Source: Caenibius tardaugens NBRC 16725
Lineage (GTDB): Bacteria; Pseudomonadota; Alphaproteobacteria; Sphingomonadales; Sphingomonadaceae
Length of the DNA: 64,000 nucleotides
Assembly (NCBI RefSeq): GCF_003860345.1
Contig: NZ_CP034179.1
Location: 4,076,001 to 4,140,000, forward strand
Reading direction: 5' to 3'
Both the position numbers and the translations under genes were made by a program. The notes under the pieces are model-generated. The model saw only the letters and a program-made list of their open reading frames with translations. It was not told where the DNA came from and ran no database searches. This document shows, in pieces, positions 57,238 to 64,000 of this stretch. The stretch's first letter is position 1, and each line of letters starts with the position of its first letter.

Positions 57238-57795
57238 TTATCGATCCCGTGAATGGCCTTCGTATTCGCCATCTATTTTGCGTTCGAATAGAACGCCGTT
57301 GTGTTTGGCCAGTGCGGCAACATGATCCGTATTCAGCGTAAGGCAGATCGTTGAAAGCTTGACGGGCTTTGTCTGCCCGACAACGTCTGCGATAACATCA
57401 ATCTCGTAGTTACCGGGTTCGAACTGATAAGCGTCTTCATGGACGGACAGAACGAAGTGGTGATTGACAGCCAACCCAGTGCGGCTGACGTGCAATCCGC
57501 TGCCCGGCGAAAGCTTTTCCGTTTCGCCATACCCCCAAAAGCTGAAGACCCTTTCGGCGTTGCAATGACGGACAACCGCATACATGCCTTCGACAACCTG
57601 CCCACGTGTGGCCGTGCTGTAGAGCAATGTTCGCAGAAACACCTTGGGCGTGGGCTTCGGCACGGTGTCGTATCCGAAGAAAACTATCGTTGGCTTCGTC
57701 ATCGCCAGCCGACCGCGATCAAGGAATGCAAGCCAGAACGTGCCGAGCGATATAGCCAGCGATATGATCGAAATCGGAATGCTGACGTAATCCAT
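57238..57795 (-). CDS. hypothetical one-TM protein, inserted cargo
   Basis: The 185-residue protein has an N-terminal membrane helix (MDYVSIPISIISLAISLGTF, then WLAFLDRG) and a soluble beta-rich part with FEPGNYEIDVIADVVGQ. No family is recognised. With the divergent neighbour it fills the insertion between the T4CP gene and a remnant of its 3' end, and the two share a 65-bp promoter region. Codon use is less GC-biased than in the T4CP gene. A paired cargo function, perhaps defence, is only a guess. Confidence 0.5.
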   Translation of the reverse strand: MDYVSIPISIISLAISLGTFWLAFLDRGRLAMTKPTIVFFGYDTVPKPTPKVFLRTLLYSTATRGQVVEGMYAVVRHCNAERVFSFWGYGETEKLSPGSGLHVSRTGLAVNHHFVLSVHEDAYQFEPGNYEIDVIADVVGQTKPVKLSTICLTLNTDHVAALAKHNGVLFERKIDGEYEGHSRDR

Positions 57796-57860
57796 ATCGC
57801 TTCATAGCGCGAACTGGAACGGGAATGGAACAATCCTTCATCCCACGCTACCCTGTAGGC

Positions 57861-58211
57861 ATGACGCAATTTCTATCGCTCATTACAGCATTCGGTTTGG
57901 GGTCGATTGTGACTGCGCTTGTCCAGTCATGGCTAGCCCGCAAGTCAATGAAGGACGAACGCAGCTTTCGTGAAAAGCAGGCCGCCTACATCGGACTGCT
58001 GGAAGCGTATCATCGTGCGGCAGTTGAAGGGACGGATGAAACGTCCAAGGCATTTGCTTACTGGCAGATGCGATGTGAGTTGGTCGGGTCCGCTGATGTA
58101 AGGGACGCTATTCGCCGTATTGTCGAAACGAACGATGATCGGGCAGGACGCGCAAAAGCGGACGACGATATGAAGAAGGCAATGCGGGCAGATTTAGGCG
58201 TCACATTCTAG
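57861..58211 (+). CDS. hypothetical small membrane protein, inserted cargo
   Basis: The 116-residue protein has an N-terminal membrane helix (MTQFLSLITAFGLGSIVTAL, then VQSWLARKS) followed by a charged helical domain (SFREKQAAYIGLLEAYHRAA). Similar single-TM proteins occur as lone accessory genes. A start 12 codons earlier (57825) is possible. It is divergent from the other one-TM cargo gene. Function unknown. Confidence 0.5.
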   Translation: MTQFLSLITAFGLGSIVTALVQSWLARKSMKDERSFREKQAAYIGLLEAYHRAAVEGTDETSKAFAYWQMRCELVGSADVRDAIRRIVETNDDRAGRAKADDDMKKAMRADLGVTF

Positions 58212-58317
58212 CGCAGAACCCCCGATGCGAACAAAGCGTATGCCGCCACGCTGGCCCGACCTTGTGCCGTAAGGCGCAATTTTCCTGTCCGTCGTCGGGC
58301 TTTCAGCGCCAGCCGAC

Positions 58318-58437
58318 CTGACCCCGCTCATGACGCCCGATGAAATCGCGCGGCTGTTTGCGCGAGGAACGAAACGGCAAATCGTCGTGATGGAGGATGG
58401 GATTGCGGCGCTGCTTCGCTATATCCCGCCCCGGTAA
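58318..58437 (+). pseudogene. duplicated remnant of the coupling-protein 3' end
   Basis: The 39 codons from 58318 plus stop encode LTPLMTPDEIARLFARGTKR then QIVVMEDGIAALLRYIPPR. By eye 32 of 39 residues equal the T4CP tail ending at 57199, and the DNA is similarly close. There is no start codon and upstream similarity stops abruptly at about 58316. It is a leftover T4CP end, pushed about 1.1 kb downstream by cargo that brought a fresh end with it. Confidence 0.8.
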
Positions 58438-58455
58438 GGGGGCGGCACAAGGCTC

Positions 58456-59439
58456 TTACGGTTGCGGCGGCTTGGAATAAGCTCGGCTCAAGGTCTTGGG
58501 AAAATCCGGCTCGTCCCAGTAGATGCCGCCACGGTCGAGTTGCTTGCGGACGATAATCGGCAGGCCCTTATATTCGTCGCGCGACAGAACATGCGGCTCG
58601 ATGGCCTGTCCATCAGGGACGCGCACGGCATAGATCGGCCACGCGCTAGGATTAGGGCCTTCGCTGGCGACCATGATCCCCCGGAATCCGTCCACACGGT
58701 CGGATTTCACCGGATCGCTGAAATGCAGGGTGTATTGGCCTGCGGGTGGCTTGAAGCCGGGCAGGCCCGCGACATGCTCCAGATTCAGCGCCATCATGGC
58801 GACCGCGTGGGTATCATCGAGCGGCGTCAGCTTGCCCATGCCGACATTCTCCTGCGGCTTTCCGAACATGCCGGGAAACGATGATGTCAGGCTGCAATCA
58901 AAATCGCTGTTCTCGGAACCGATCTTGAGATGATTGACCTGAACCTGATTGCGCGGGTCAAGATGGAATGGTCTGTAAAGCGTATAATCGCCAACCCAAG
59001 GGCTGATTTTCACGGCTCTCATTTCCGTGAAATAGCCGAAAACCTTCCTTGCCGATAAAACTAAAATTTCTTTCGATAACAAATTTTCCTCATATTCTCT
59101 GGTTTTGTATTCTATATTACATAAATCTATGGACTGTATCCATAGGAATAGAATCTTCATTGCCGATGGCTCGGGAAGTATGTTCTCCGCGATGGCTCGC
59201 GCGACCGACGAGCGGGAAATGCGAAAGTTCACATCCTCGATGCTGAACGGCGCGAATTTCTCAGGCTTATCGGCATTTACAGAATGCCAAGTCGATATAT
59301 CGCCGCTGATTTTTTCATAGGACATGGGAAAGCGTTCAAGGTAGCCGCGTAAGCATTCAAGCGCCCGGTGAGCGTCCCTTTCGTTCATGGGTTCGCCAGT
59401 CCGGCGTGGTCGGCCACCCTTATCTTCCTGCGCGCTCAT
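58456..59439 (-). CDS. hypothetical protein
   Basis: The 327-residue protein has a charged N-terminus (MSAQEDKGGRPRRTGEPMNE) and a helical region with LRGYLERFPMSYEKISGDIS, possibly a DNA-binding region, then a beta-rich C-terminal half (FRGIMVASEGPNPSAWPIYA and GGIYWDEPDFPKTLSRAYSK). No known domain is recognised. ATG 59439 is preferred to one 16 codons earlier. It is divergent from the next plus-strand gene. Confidence 0.5.
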   Translation of the reverse strand: MSAQEDKGGRPRRTGEPMNERDAHRALECLRGYLERFPMSYEKISGDISTWHSVNADKPEKFAPFSIEDVNFRISRSSVARAIAENILPEPSAMKILFLWIQSIDLCNIEYKTREYEENLLSKEILVLSARKVFGYFTEMRAVKISPWVGDYTLYRPFHLDPRNQVQVNHLKIGSENSDFDCSLTSSFPGMFGKPQENVGMGKLTPLDDTHAVAMMALNLEHVAGLPGFKPPAGQYTLHFSDPVKSDRVDGFRGIMVASEGPNPSAWPIYAVRVPDGQAIEPHVLSRDEYKGLPIIVRKQLDRGGIYWDEPDFPKTLSRAYSKPPQP

Positions 59440-59608
59440 CTCGTTCCAGCCCTTTCCCTTGTCGCGGCGATTATTTCCCACTGGCATCCCGTCCTAACCA
59501 CATATCCGGTGGGACGCATCCGCCACATCATTCAGCCCGTCAGGCGACGGCCCGACCGGCGGCGGACCCGCCGAGGAATGACAGGCCTGTCGATCATTGG
59601 AGCTTCCG

Positions 59609-60064
59609 ATGTTCGACCACACACAGAATGAAGGCGGGAAACCCGCGCTTGAATCTCCTCCGCCCACTATCCGGGTTCACCCGCGCGAGCGGCTGTTGAG
59701 CCTCGATGCCATCGACGGGCTGGCGGAGTGCCTGAACGTCCTCAACCTGCCGCGCCGCAAGGTCGTGGAGTGGCTGACCGATACGCTATACGGCTGGATC
59801 GAGCAGGGCGGCGTCGTGTTGAGCGGCGAAGGCGAGGCCATCGACATATATCCCGGCATCATTGACGACGCACACGGGGACGATGGTTCCGCCGTCTGGA
59901 TTTCCGAACAGCGCCGCCGTGCGGGTCATGTGCCGCAGCGCAGGCCGCGCCAGTCGATGCTCTTGCGGCTGCAACTCTATGATGCCGCGTTTCGGATCGG
60001 CATGTGCCGCTCGATTATCGCGGAAGCCGAACCGTCAAGGGAGACTGACGCGCCGAACGCATAG
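59609..60064 (+). CDS. hypothetical protein, 151 aa
   Basis: The 151-residue protein starts at the ATG with GGAG six bases upstream. It has LSLDAIDGLAECLNVLNLPR then RKVVEWL, an acidic middle (IIDDAHGDDGSAVWISEQRR) and a C-terminal helix (MLLRLQLYDAAFRIGMCRS). No family is recognised. It lies in the conserved-looking accessory end of the island near the integrase. Confidence 0.45.
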   Translation: MFDHTQNEGGKPALESPPPTIRVHPRERLLSLDAIDGLAECLNVLNLPRRKVVEWLTDTLYGWIEQGGVVLSGEGEAIDIYPGIIDDAHGDDGSAVWISEQRRRAGHVPQRRPRQSMLLRLQLYDAAFRIGMCRSIIAEAEPSRETDAPNA

Positions 60065-60326
60065 CTCCGGTTCATCGCGCGGCCCGCCGGACTCGATCCG
60101 GCGGGTTTCCCGTGTGCGGTGCAACGGCGCAAAGTTGCACAACTCTCGCGCGAAATGATAATATGAGAATATAGTGTATTGTCCATATTTGAGACAAATA
60201 CGCGGAACATTTGCAAGGCTCGACAGAGGGCAAGCCAAAGCCACCAGAGGCTCGAAAGATAAGGGATAGATCAATTCTCTCATTGCTCATGCGAGCGCCG
60301 CCAACGGGCGGCGGAGAGGATTGTGG

Positions 60327-60626
60327 ATGCGGCCTTTGTCGCCAGAGGAATTTGCGGAGCTACGCCTGATATTCACGGGATCAGCCGCGCCTTGCGAAAA
60401 GACCGATGAATTGATCCGCTTCCTCGATGCGGTCGCCATATCCTTTGTCGATCAGGCATACGGATTCAGCAGCGTACAAATGTCGCTTTCGGCCCGTGCA
60501 AATTGTGCTTTTTCAGAGAAAGACTCTTGCGATCGAGTCCATCGATCCGGTAAACAAGACAAGGATAAATTGAGTAAAAATATCTCCGAGTCGCTGGATA
60601 ATTCGCGCAAGGATTTCTCGCCATGA
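60327..60626 (+). CDS. small protein translationally coupled to the integrase
   Basis: The 99-residue protein begins at ATG 60327 with GGAGAGGA upstream (60313-60320). It has LSPEEFAELRLIFTGSAAPC and TDELIRFLDAVAISFVDQAY near the N-terminus and a basic, Ser/Lys-rich tail. Its stop overlaps the integrase start as ATGA. Small proteins in this place with large serine integrases are candidates for recombination directionality factors, but no such family is recognised here. Confidence 0.5.
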   Translation: MRPLSPEEFAELRLIFTGSAAPCEKTDELIRFLDAVAISFVDQAYGFSSVQMSLSARANCAFSEKDSCDRVHRSGKQDKDKLSKNISESLDNSRKDFSP

Positions 60627-62206
60627 CAAGAAAAACAAATCACAAGGCGGTCATTTACTGTCGCGTTTCTACGAAGCGCCAAGCCAAAGAAGGCAACGGA
60701 CTTACTTCGCAGGAGACGCGGTGCCGCGAATATGCTCATGGTCGCGGCCATGAAGTCATTGAAGTGTTCAATGATGACGTGTCGGGCAAGCTCGCCAGCC
60801 GCCCCGGCTTCGACGCCATGCTCCGCTTCATCCGCAAGAACCGGAAAGCCGAAATCGTCGTCATCATCGACGATGTAAGCCGGATGGCGCGTGACGTTCG
60901 CAACCACTTCGATCTCAAGGAAATGATCTACGCGGCGGGCGCGTCGCTGGAATCTCCCTCATGGGAGTTCGGCACGGACCCCGACAGCATTTTCCATGAG
61001 AATTTGATGGCGAGCCTCGCGCAGCACCAGCGCCAGAAGAACGGCTTGCAGGCCAAGGAACGGATGCGGGCGCGAATGCTCGGGGGCTATTACGTCCACA
61101 GCGCTCCGCTGGGCTTTCGCTACGAAAAGCATCCGAACGGCGGCAGCACGCTCGTTCGCGACGAACCCGTTGCCTCGGTGATCGCCGAGGCTCTGGAATC
61201 CTATGCCTGCGGTCGCCTCGGTTCCAAGGCTGAGGTGAAGCGCTTCCTCGAAACGCACCCGCAATTCCCGCGTACCCGTCACGGCCACGTCACCAACGAA
61301 CAGGCCAACCGCATCCTGACCTACTGCGTCTATGCCGGATATGTCGAAAGCGAATGCTGGGGCGTGTCGCTCCGCAAGGGCTATCACGATGGCCTGATCT
61401 CGCTTGAGACGTTCCAGCGCATTCAGGAGCGTTTGAACGGCAAGCCGTTCGCGCCCGTCCGTTCGGACATTCACGCCGACTTCCCGCTCCGGGGCGTCAT
61501 CGCGTGTGGGGACTGCTCGCACCCCATGACCGCCAACTGGACCAAGGGCCGCACCGCCAGCTACCCCTATTACGTCTGCCGTCATCGCGGCTGCGAGCGG
61601 TTCGGCAAGTCCGTCAAGCGTGAGATTGTCGAAGGGGCCTATGAAGGTCTGCTGACCCAGCTTGTGCCGAGCAAGGAAATGTTCGACGCCTTCTCCACCG
61701 TGTTCCGCAAACGGTGGGACGAGGGCGGACGCAAGACCAAGGAACGCCGCGCGGCGATCAAGCTCGAAATGGCGGCGGCGGAGAAAGCCATATCGCAGCT
61801 AGTGGAGCGCGTGATGGCCTCGCAAAGCCAGACCGTCATCAGCCGCTATGAGGAGGAGATTGAAAAGCTCGAACGCAAGAAGCTGGTTCTGACGGAAAAA
61901 ACCGCCAAATGCGGCACGGCGCTGCCGGGCTATGACGAGAGTTTTCGAACCGCGTTTGAATTCCTCGCAAACCCTTGTGAACTCTGGAAAAATGGAACCT
62001 ATGAGGACAAGCGAATCGTCCTCAAACTGACCCTTGACGCCAATCTCGAATATGACTGGAATCAGGGTGTTCGAACCCCTGTATTGTCCTTGCCGTTCAA
62101 GGCGTTAGGGGTGTCGCGCGGCGACGAAATGGTGTTGGCGGACAGGGTGGGATTCGAACCCACGGTGAGCTTGCACCCACGCCGGTTTTCAAGACCGGTG
62201 CCTTAA
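60623..62206 (+). CDS. large serine integrase, 3' end inside antisense tRNA-Ser
   Basis: The 527-residue large serine recombinase has the catalytic Ser16 in VIYCRVSTKRQAKEG, DDVSRMARDV with active-site Arg, the recombinase domain (GLISLETFQRIQERLNGK), a zinc ribbon (CGDCSHPM and YYVCRHRGCERF) and a coiled coil (EEIEKLERKKLVLTEKTA). It integrates and excises the island. The family usually ends near LPFKALG; here about 25 further residues (ADRVGFEPTVSLHPRRFS) are encoded by the antisense strand of tRNA-Ser, so the C-terminus is supplied by the chromosome. Confidence 0.9.
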   Translation: MTRKTNHKAVIYCRVSTKRQAKEGNGLTSQETRCREYAHGRGHEVIEVFNDDVSGKLASRPGFDAMLRFIRKNRKAEIVVIIDDVSRMARDVRNHFDLKEMIYAAGASLESPSWEFGTDPDSIFHENLMASLAQHQRQKNGLQAKERMRARMLGGYYVHSAPLGFRYEKHPNGGSTLVRDEPVASVIAEALESYACGRLGSKAEVKRFLETHPQFPRTRHGHVTNEQANRILTYCVYAGYVESECWGVSLRKGYHDGLISLETFQRIQERLNGKPFAPVRSDIHADFPLRGVIACGDCSHPMTANWTKGRTASYPYYVCRHRGCERFGKSVKREIVEGAYEGLLTQLVPSKEMFDAFSTVFRKRWDEGGRKTKERRAAIKLEMAAAEKAISQLVERVMASQSQTVISRYEEEIEKLERKKLVLTEKTAKCGTALPGYDESFRTAFEFLANPCELWKNGTYEDKRIVLKLTLDANLEYDWNQGVRTPVLSLPFKALGVSRGDEMVLADRVGFEPTVSLHPRRFSRPVP

Positions 62207-62225
62207 ACCACTCGGCCACCTGTCC
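62136..62225 (-). tRNA. tRNA-Ser (UGA)
   Basis: On the minus strand GGACAGG at the 5' end pairs with CCTGTCC before GCCA at the 3' end. The anticodon stem CCGGT/ACCGG encloses the loop with TGA, reading UCA codons. A long variable arm (GTGGGTGCAAGCTCAC) is typical of tRNA-Ser, and GGTTCGAATCC is the T loop. CCA is encoded. It is intact despite island insertion at its 3' side; the integrase gene overlaps it antisense by 71 bases. Confidence 0.97.
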
Positions 62226-62341
62226 GCAGACGTGCCCCCGCTAGCGAGGCTTGCAAGGTTTGTCACGTGCAGACGGAAGGGAAACTGCGTTTTGCCGCAA
62301 AGGGGATTCCATGCGGTCAGCGGCTATGCCAGTATGACGTT

Positions 62342-62434
62342 ATGATATTTCCCAAGCGCTTCGCTGCCTTTCTGGCCGCCACTGTAATCTCCGTCCCGCT
62401 TTCCAGTGCTTCGGCGCAAACGCCCGGGGGATGA
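62342..62434 (+). other. signal-peptide leader out of frame with the transglycosylase
   Basis: ATG 62342 opens a 30-codon frame, MIFPKRFAAFLAATVISVPL then SSASAQTPGG, a good Sec signal with an ASA-Q cleavage site. It ends at TGA 62432-62434, which overlaps the ATG at 62431. One extra G in the GGGGG run at 62426-62430 would join it in frame to the lytic transglycosylase. It is therefore most likely the displaced 5' part of that gene. Confidence 0.7.
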
Positions 62435-63372
62435 GTTTCGATGCCTATATGCGGGTTGTCGCAGCAAAGGCCCGCAACGAGGGGGTTCGCGAATCGACCA
62501 TTCAGCAGATGCTGTCGGATCTCACGCCCAATTCCCGAGTGATCGAACTCGATCGCGCGCAGCCGGGTACCCCGACACGCAGCGGCTTTGCTCCGATGGC
62601 GCCCTATATCGCCACACATGTCGATACCGCACGCATTTCTGGGGCCAAGCGCACCCTGTCATCGCTTCCGGACGGTGGCCGCGCGGTTTCCCAGAAATAT
62701 GGCGTGCCCATTGAAATCGTGATCGCGATCTTCGGGCACGAAACCAACTATGGCAGCTATACAGGCGATTTCGATCTGGCCCGGTCGCTCGCCACGCTGG
62801 CATGGGAAGGGCGCAGGCGCGACATGTTCGAAAGCGAGCTGATCGCCCTGCTCAAGATTGCGGACAAAGGTTATCCGCGCGCGCAGCTGAAAGGTAGCTG
62901 GGCGGGGGCCTTTGGCTATCCGCAATTCATGCCCAGCATCTATTTGCGTCTTGCCGTGGATGGTGATGGCGATGGGCGCGCGAACATCTGGTCCAACCGG
63001 GCGGATGCGCTGGCATCGATCGCCAACTACTTCCGCGATGCCGGATGGCGCACGGGGCAACCCTGGGGGGTCAGAGCGACCATTCCCGCCGGCTTCAATC
63101 GCGCATCGGTGGGCAGCACGCTTGCTTCGCCGGTATGTGGTCGGGTCCACGAACGGCATAGCCAGTGGAAAACGGTGCGCGAATGGCGGGCGCTGGGTAT
63201 CCAGCCACGCGCCCCGATTGGTGACGATGTCCTCGCCGCTCTGTTTGAACCCGATGGCCCCAGCGCGCCCGGGTATCTCTTAACCGGGAATTATAGGGTT
63301 ATCACCGAGTATAACTGCTCGAACTACTACGCGTTGTCCGTTGGGTTGCTGGCAGATGAAATTGCTCGATAA
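62431..63372 (+). CDS. lytic murein transglycosylase (MltB family), frame-broken from its signal
   Basis: The 313-residue protein cleaves peptidoglycan glycan strands with 1,6-anhydro products. It has FDAYMRVVAAKARNEGV, the catalytic Glu in IAIFGHETNYGSYTGDFDLA, AYGYPQFMPS-type GAFGYPQFMPSIYLRLAVDG and DGRANIWSNRADALASIANY. The mature domain is complete, but in this reading it has no signal peptide, which it needs in the periplasm; the leader lies in another frame just upstream. Either a sequencing error in the G run, or a natural frameshift. It overlaps the RlpA-like gene by 17 bases. Confidence 0.88.
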   Translation: MSFDAYMRVVAAKARNEGVRESTIQQMLSDLTPNSRVIELDRAQPGTPTRSGFAPMAPYIATHVDTARISGAKRTLSSLPDGGRAVSQKYGVPIEIVIAIFGHETNYGSYTGDFDLARSLATLAWEGRRRDMFESELIALLKIADKGYPRAQLKGSWAGAFGYPQFMPSIYLRLAVDGDGDGRANIWSNRADALASIANYFRDAGWRTGQPWGVRATIPAGFNRASVGSTLASPVCGRVHERHSQWKTVREWRALGIQPRAPIGDDVLAALFEPDGPSAPGYLLTGNYRVITEYNCSNYYALSVGLLADEIAR

Positions 63373-64000
63373 AAAATGTTTGGTGTTGAGTGCAACGGTT
63401 GTTCTGGCGGCCTGCAGCAGCGCAGATACGGCTGTCGGTTCCGCCCCGGTTAATCCTTATGGCCCGGCGGCGGACTATCCCATGGTGCTGGGGGCACCGT
63501 TTGCGATCGATGGGGAATTGTACACGCCCGTCGATACCCTGAATTACGATAGCGTGGGGCAGGTCGTAACCGATCAGGCTGGCGGCGCAGCCATTTCCGC
63601 AGAACATCGCACGCTGCCACTGCCGAGCTATATCGAGGTAACCTCTCTCGAAACCGGAAAAACGATCCTCGTTCGTGTTGAACGGCGTGGGCCGATGAGC
63701 GGGCGCGCGCTGATCGGCCTTTCGCCCGGTGCCATGGAACAGCTTGGAGTGCAGCCGGGGACCGCCGTCCGGGCCCGCCGTGTGAACCCCGTCGAACAGG
63801 AGCGGGCGATGCTGCGCCGTGGGGAACGCGCACCCGAACGCATGGATACGCCAAAATCACTGGTCGAGGTGTTGCGGCGCAAGCTGCCAGCGGGAACCGA
63901 TATTCCGGAAAGCCATCGTGATAGGGCCGATACCATGCAGGCGCCTGCATCGGCGCAACGCGTGACGCCAGCAAACGTTGTTCCGGAGAGAAAAGCAGAT
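63356..64000 (+). CDS. RlpA-like septal lipoprotein, partial
   Basis: The gene runs off the window; 215 residues are seen. It has a lipoprotein signal (LSATVVLAACSSAD) and a double-psi beta-barrel region: LNYDSVGQVVTDQAGG, HRTLPLPSYIEVTSLETGKT, LVRVERRGPMSGRALIGLSP and MEQLGVQPG. RlpA cleaves naked glycan strands with a conserved Asp in VNDRGP; here that segment reads VERRGP and the WYG motif is absent, so the barrel is probably not catalytic. A SPOR domain may follow beyond the window. Confidence 0.72.
   Translation, partial: MKLLDKKCLVLSATVVLAACSSADTAVGSAPVNPYGPAADYPMVLGAPFAIDGELYTPVDTLNYDSVGQVVTDQAGGAAISAEHRTLPLPSYIEVTSLETGKTILVRVERRGPMSGRALIGLSPGAMEQLGVQPGTAVRARRVNPVEQERAMLRRGERAPERMDTPKSLVEVLRRKLPAGTDIPESHRDRADTMQAPASAQRVTPANVVPERKAD

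Larger units (their letters stand above)
32190..62136. mobile_element. integrative mobilizable element (IME) at tRNA-Ser
   Basis: Between the truncated gene near 32.2 kb and the 3' end of tRNA-Ser lie mobilization genes (mobC, relaxase), a VirD4-like coupling protein, a large serine integrase, ArdA, a phage Dam methylase, an IS element and many unknown or defence-like genes. No VirB/Tra mating-channel genes are visible, so the element is probably mobilizable rather than self-conjugative. The right end is set by the integrase gene that runs into the tRNA gene. The left end is approximate; I found no clear direct repeat of the tRNA 3' end there. Confidence 0.75.

Noticed and set aside
62063-62080. 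CAGGGTGTTCGAACCCC near the integrase end, like a second tRNA end or att site
   Set aside because: It encodes the conserved NQGVRTP segment of this integrase family; similarity to the tRNA is short and interrupted.
32190-62136. Classing the island as a self-transmissible ICE
   Set aside because: Relaxase and coupling protein are present, but no VirB/Tra mating-channel genes were found between the ends.

Overview
The window is a high-GC alphaproteobacterial chromosome segment, most likely Sphingomonadales (Novosphingobium, Sphingopyxis or Erythrobacteraceae type). This is inferred from the protein families and gene order; no taxonomic search was possible. About 32 kb on the left and 1.8 kb on the right are chromosomal backbone, split by a mobile island of about 30 kb next to a tRNA-Ser gene.

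Left backbone (1-32063): 5' part of parE; a LpoA-like lipoprotein divergent from rsmI-yraN-gshB-dedA; xerC-hemW; a CAP-domain secreted protein; rdgB-rph; the chaperone block hrcA-grpE and dnaK-dnaJ, with a small metallopeptidase-like gene and a periplasmic copper chaperone between; a large patatin-like lipase; radA-cvpA-NifU-like scaffold; an MFS/MHS transporter and alr; phaR; proS-rnr; a universal stress protein; E2 and E3 of pyruvate dehydrogenase; UDP-glucose dehydrogenase; yqgE. These are dense housekeeping genes with many stop/start overlaps.

Island (about 32.2-62.14 kb): the features are those of an integrative mobilizable element. It has MobC and a relaxase (33.4-35.0 kb), a VirD4-like coupling protein (55.5-57.2 kb) and a large serine integrase whose 3' end reads antisense into tRNA-Ser. 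No type IV secretion channel genes are visible, so it would have to be mobilized by a helper. Cargo and maintenance genes include an orphan restriction-like nuclease, a phage-type Dam methylase, ArdA antirestriction protein, and a three-gene putative defence operon (AAA ATPase, HNH nuclease and an uncharacterised, possibly DUF3800-like, protein) resembling Septu PtuA/PtuB. Beside it lie a HEPN/DUF5677-like protein and a nuclease with homing-endonuclease-type repeats. Further on are a haem-globin chemotaxis transducer, a 1000-residue surface fibre that combines a pseudopilin-like N-terminus, YadA-head-type repeats and an S74 chaperone, an IS5-family insertion sequence with both ends and a target duplication, two small serine recombinases (one lacking catalytic residues), and a regulator built of three tandem HTH-like units. 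A 1.1 kb cargo insertion at the coupling-protein 3' end is flanked by a duplicated remnant of that gene's tail.

Right backbone (62136-64000): intact tRNA-Ser(UGA), a MltB-type lytic transglycosylase whose signal peptide is out of frame with the enzyme at a G run, and the start of an RlpA-like lipoprotein.

The strongest candidates for something new are the three-gene ATPase/HNH operon with its third protein, the pseudopilin/YadA/S74 fibre on a mobilizable element, and the coupling protein without membrane segments beside a one-TM coiled-coil protein.
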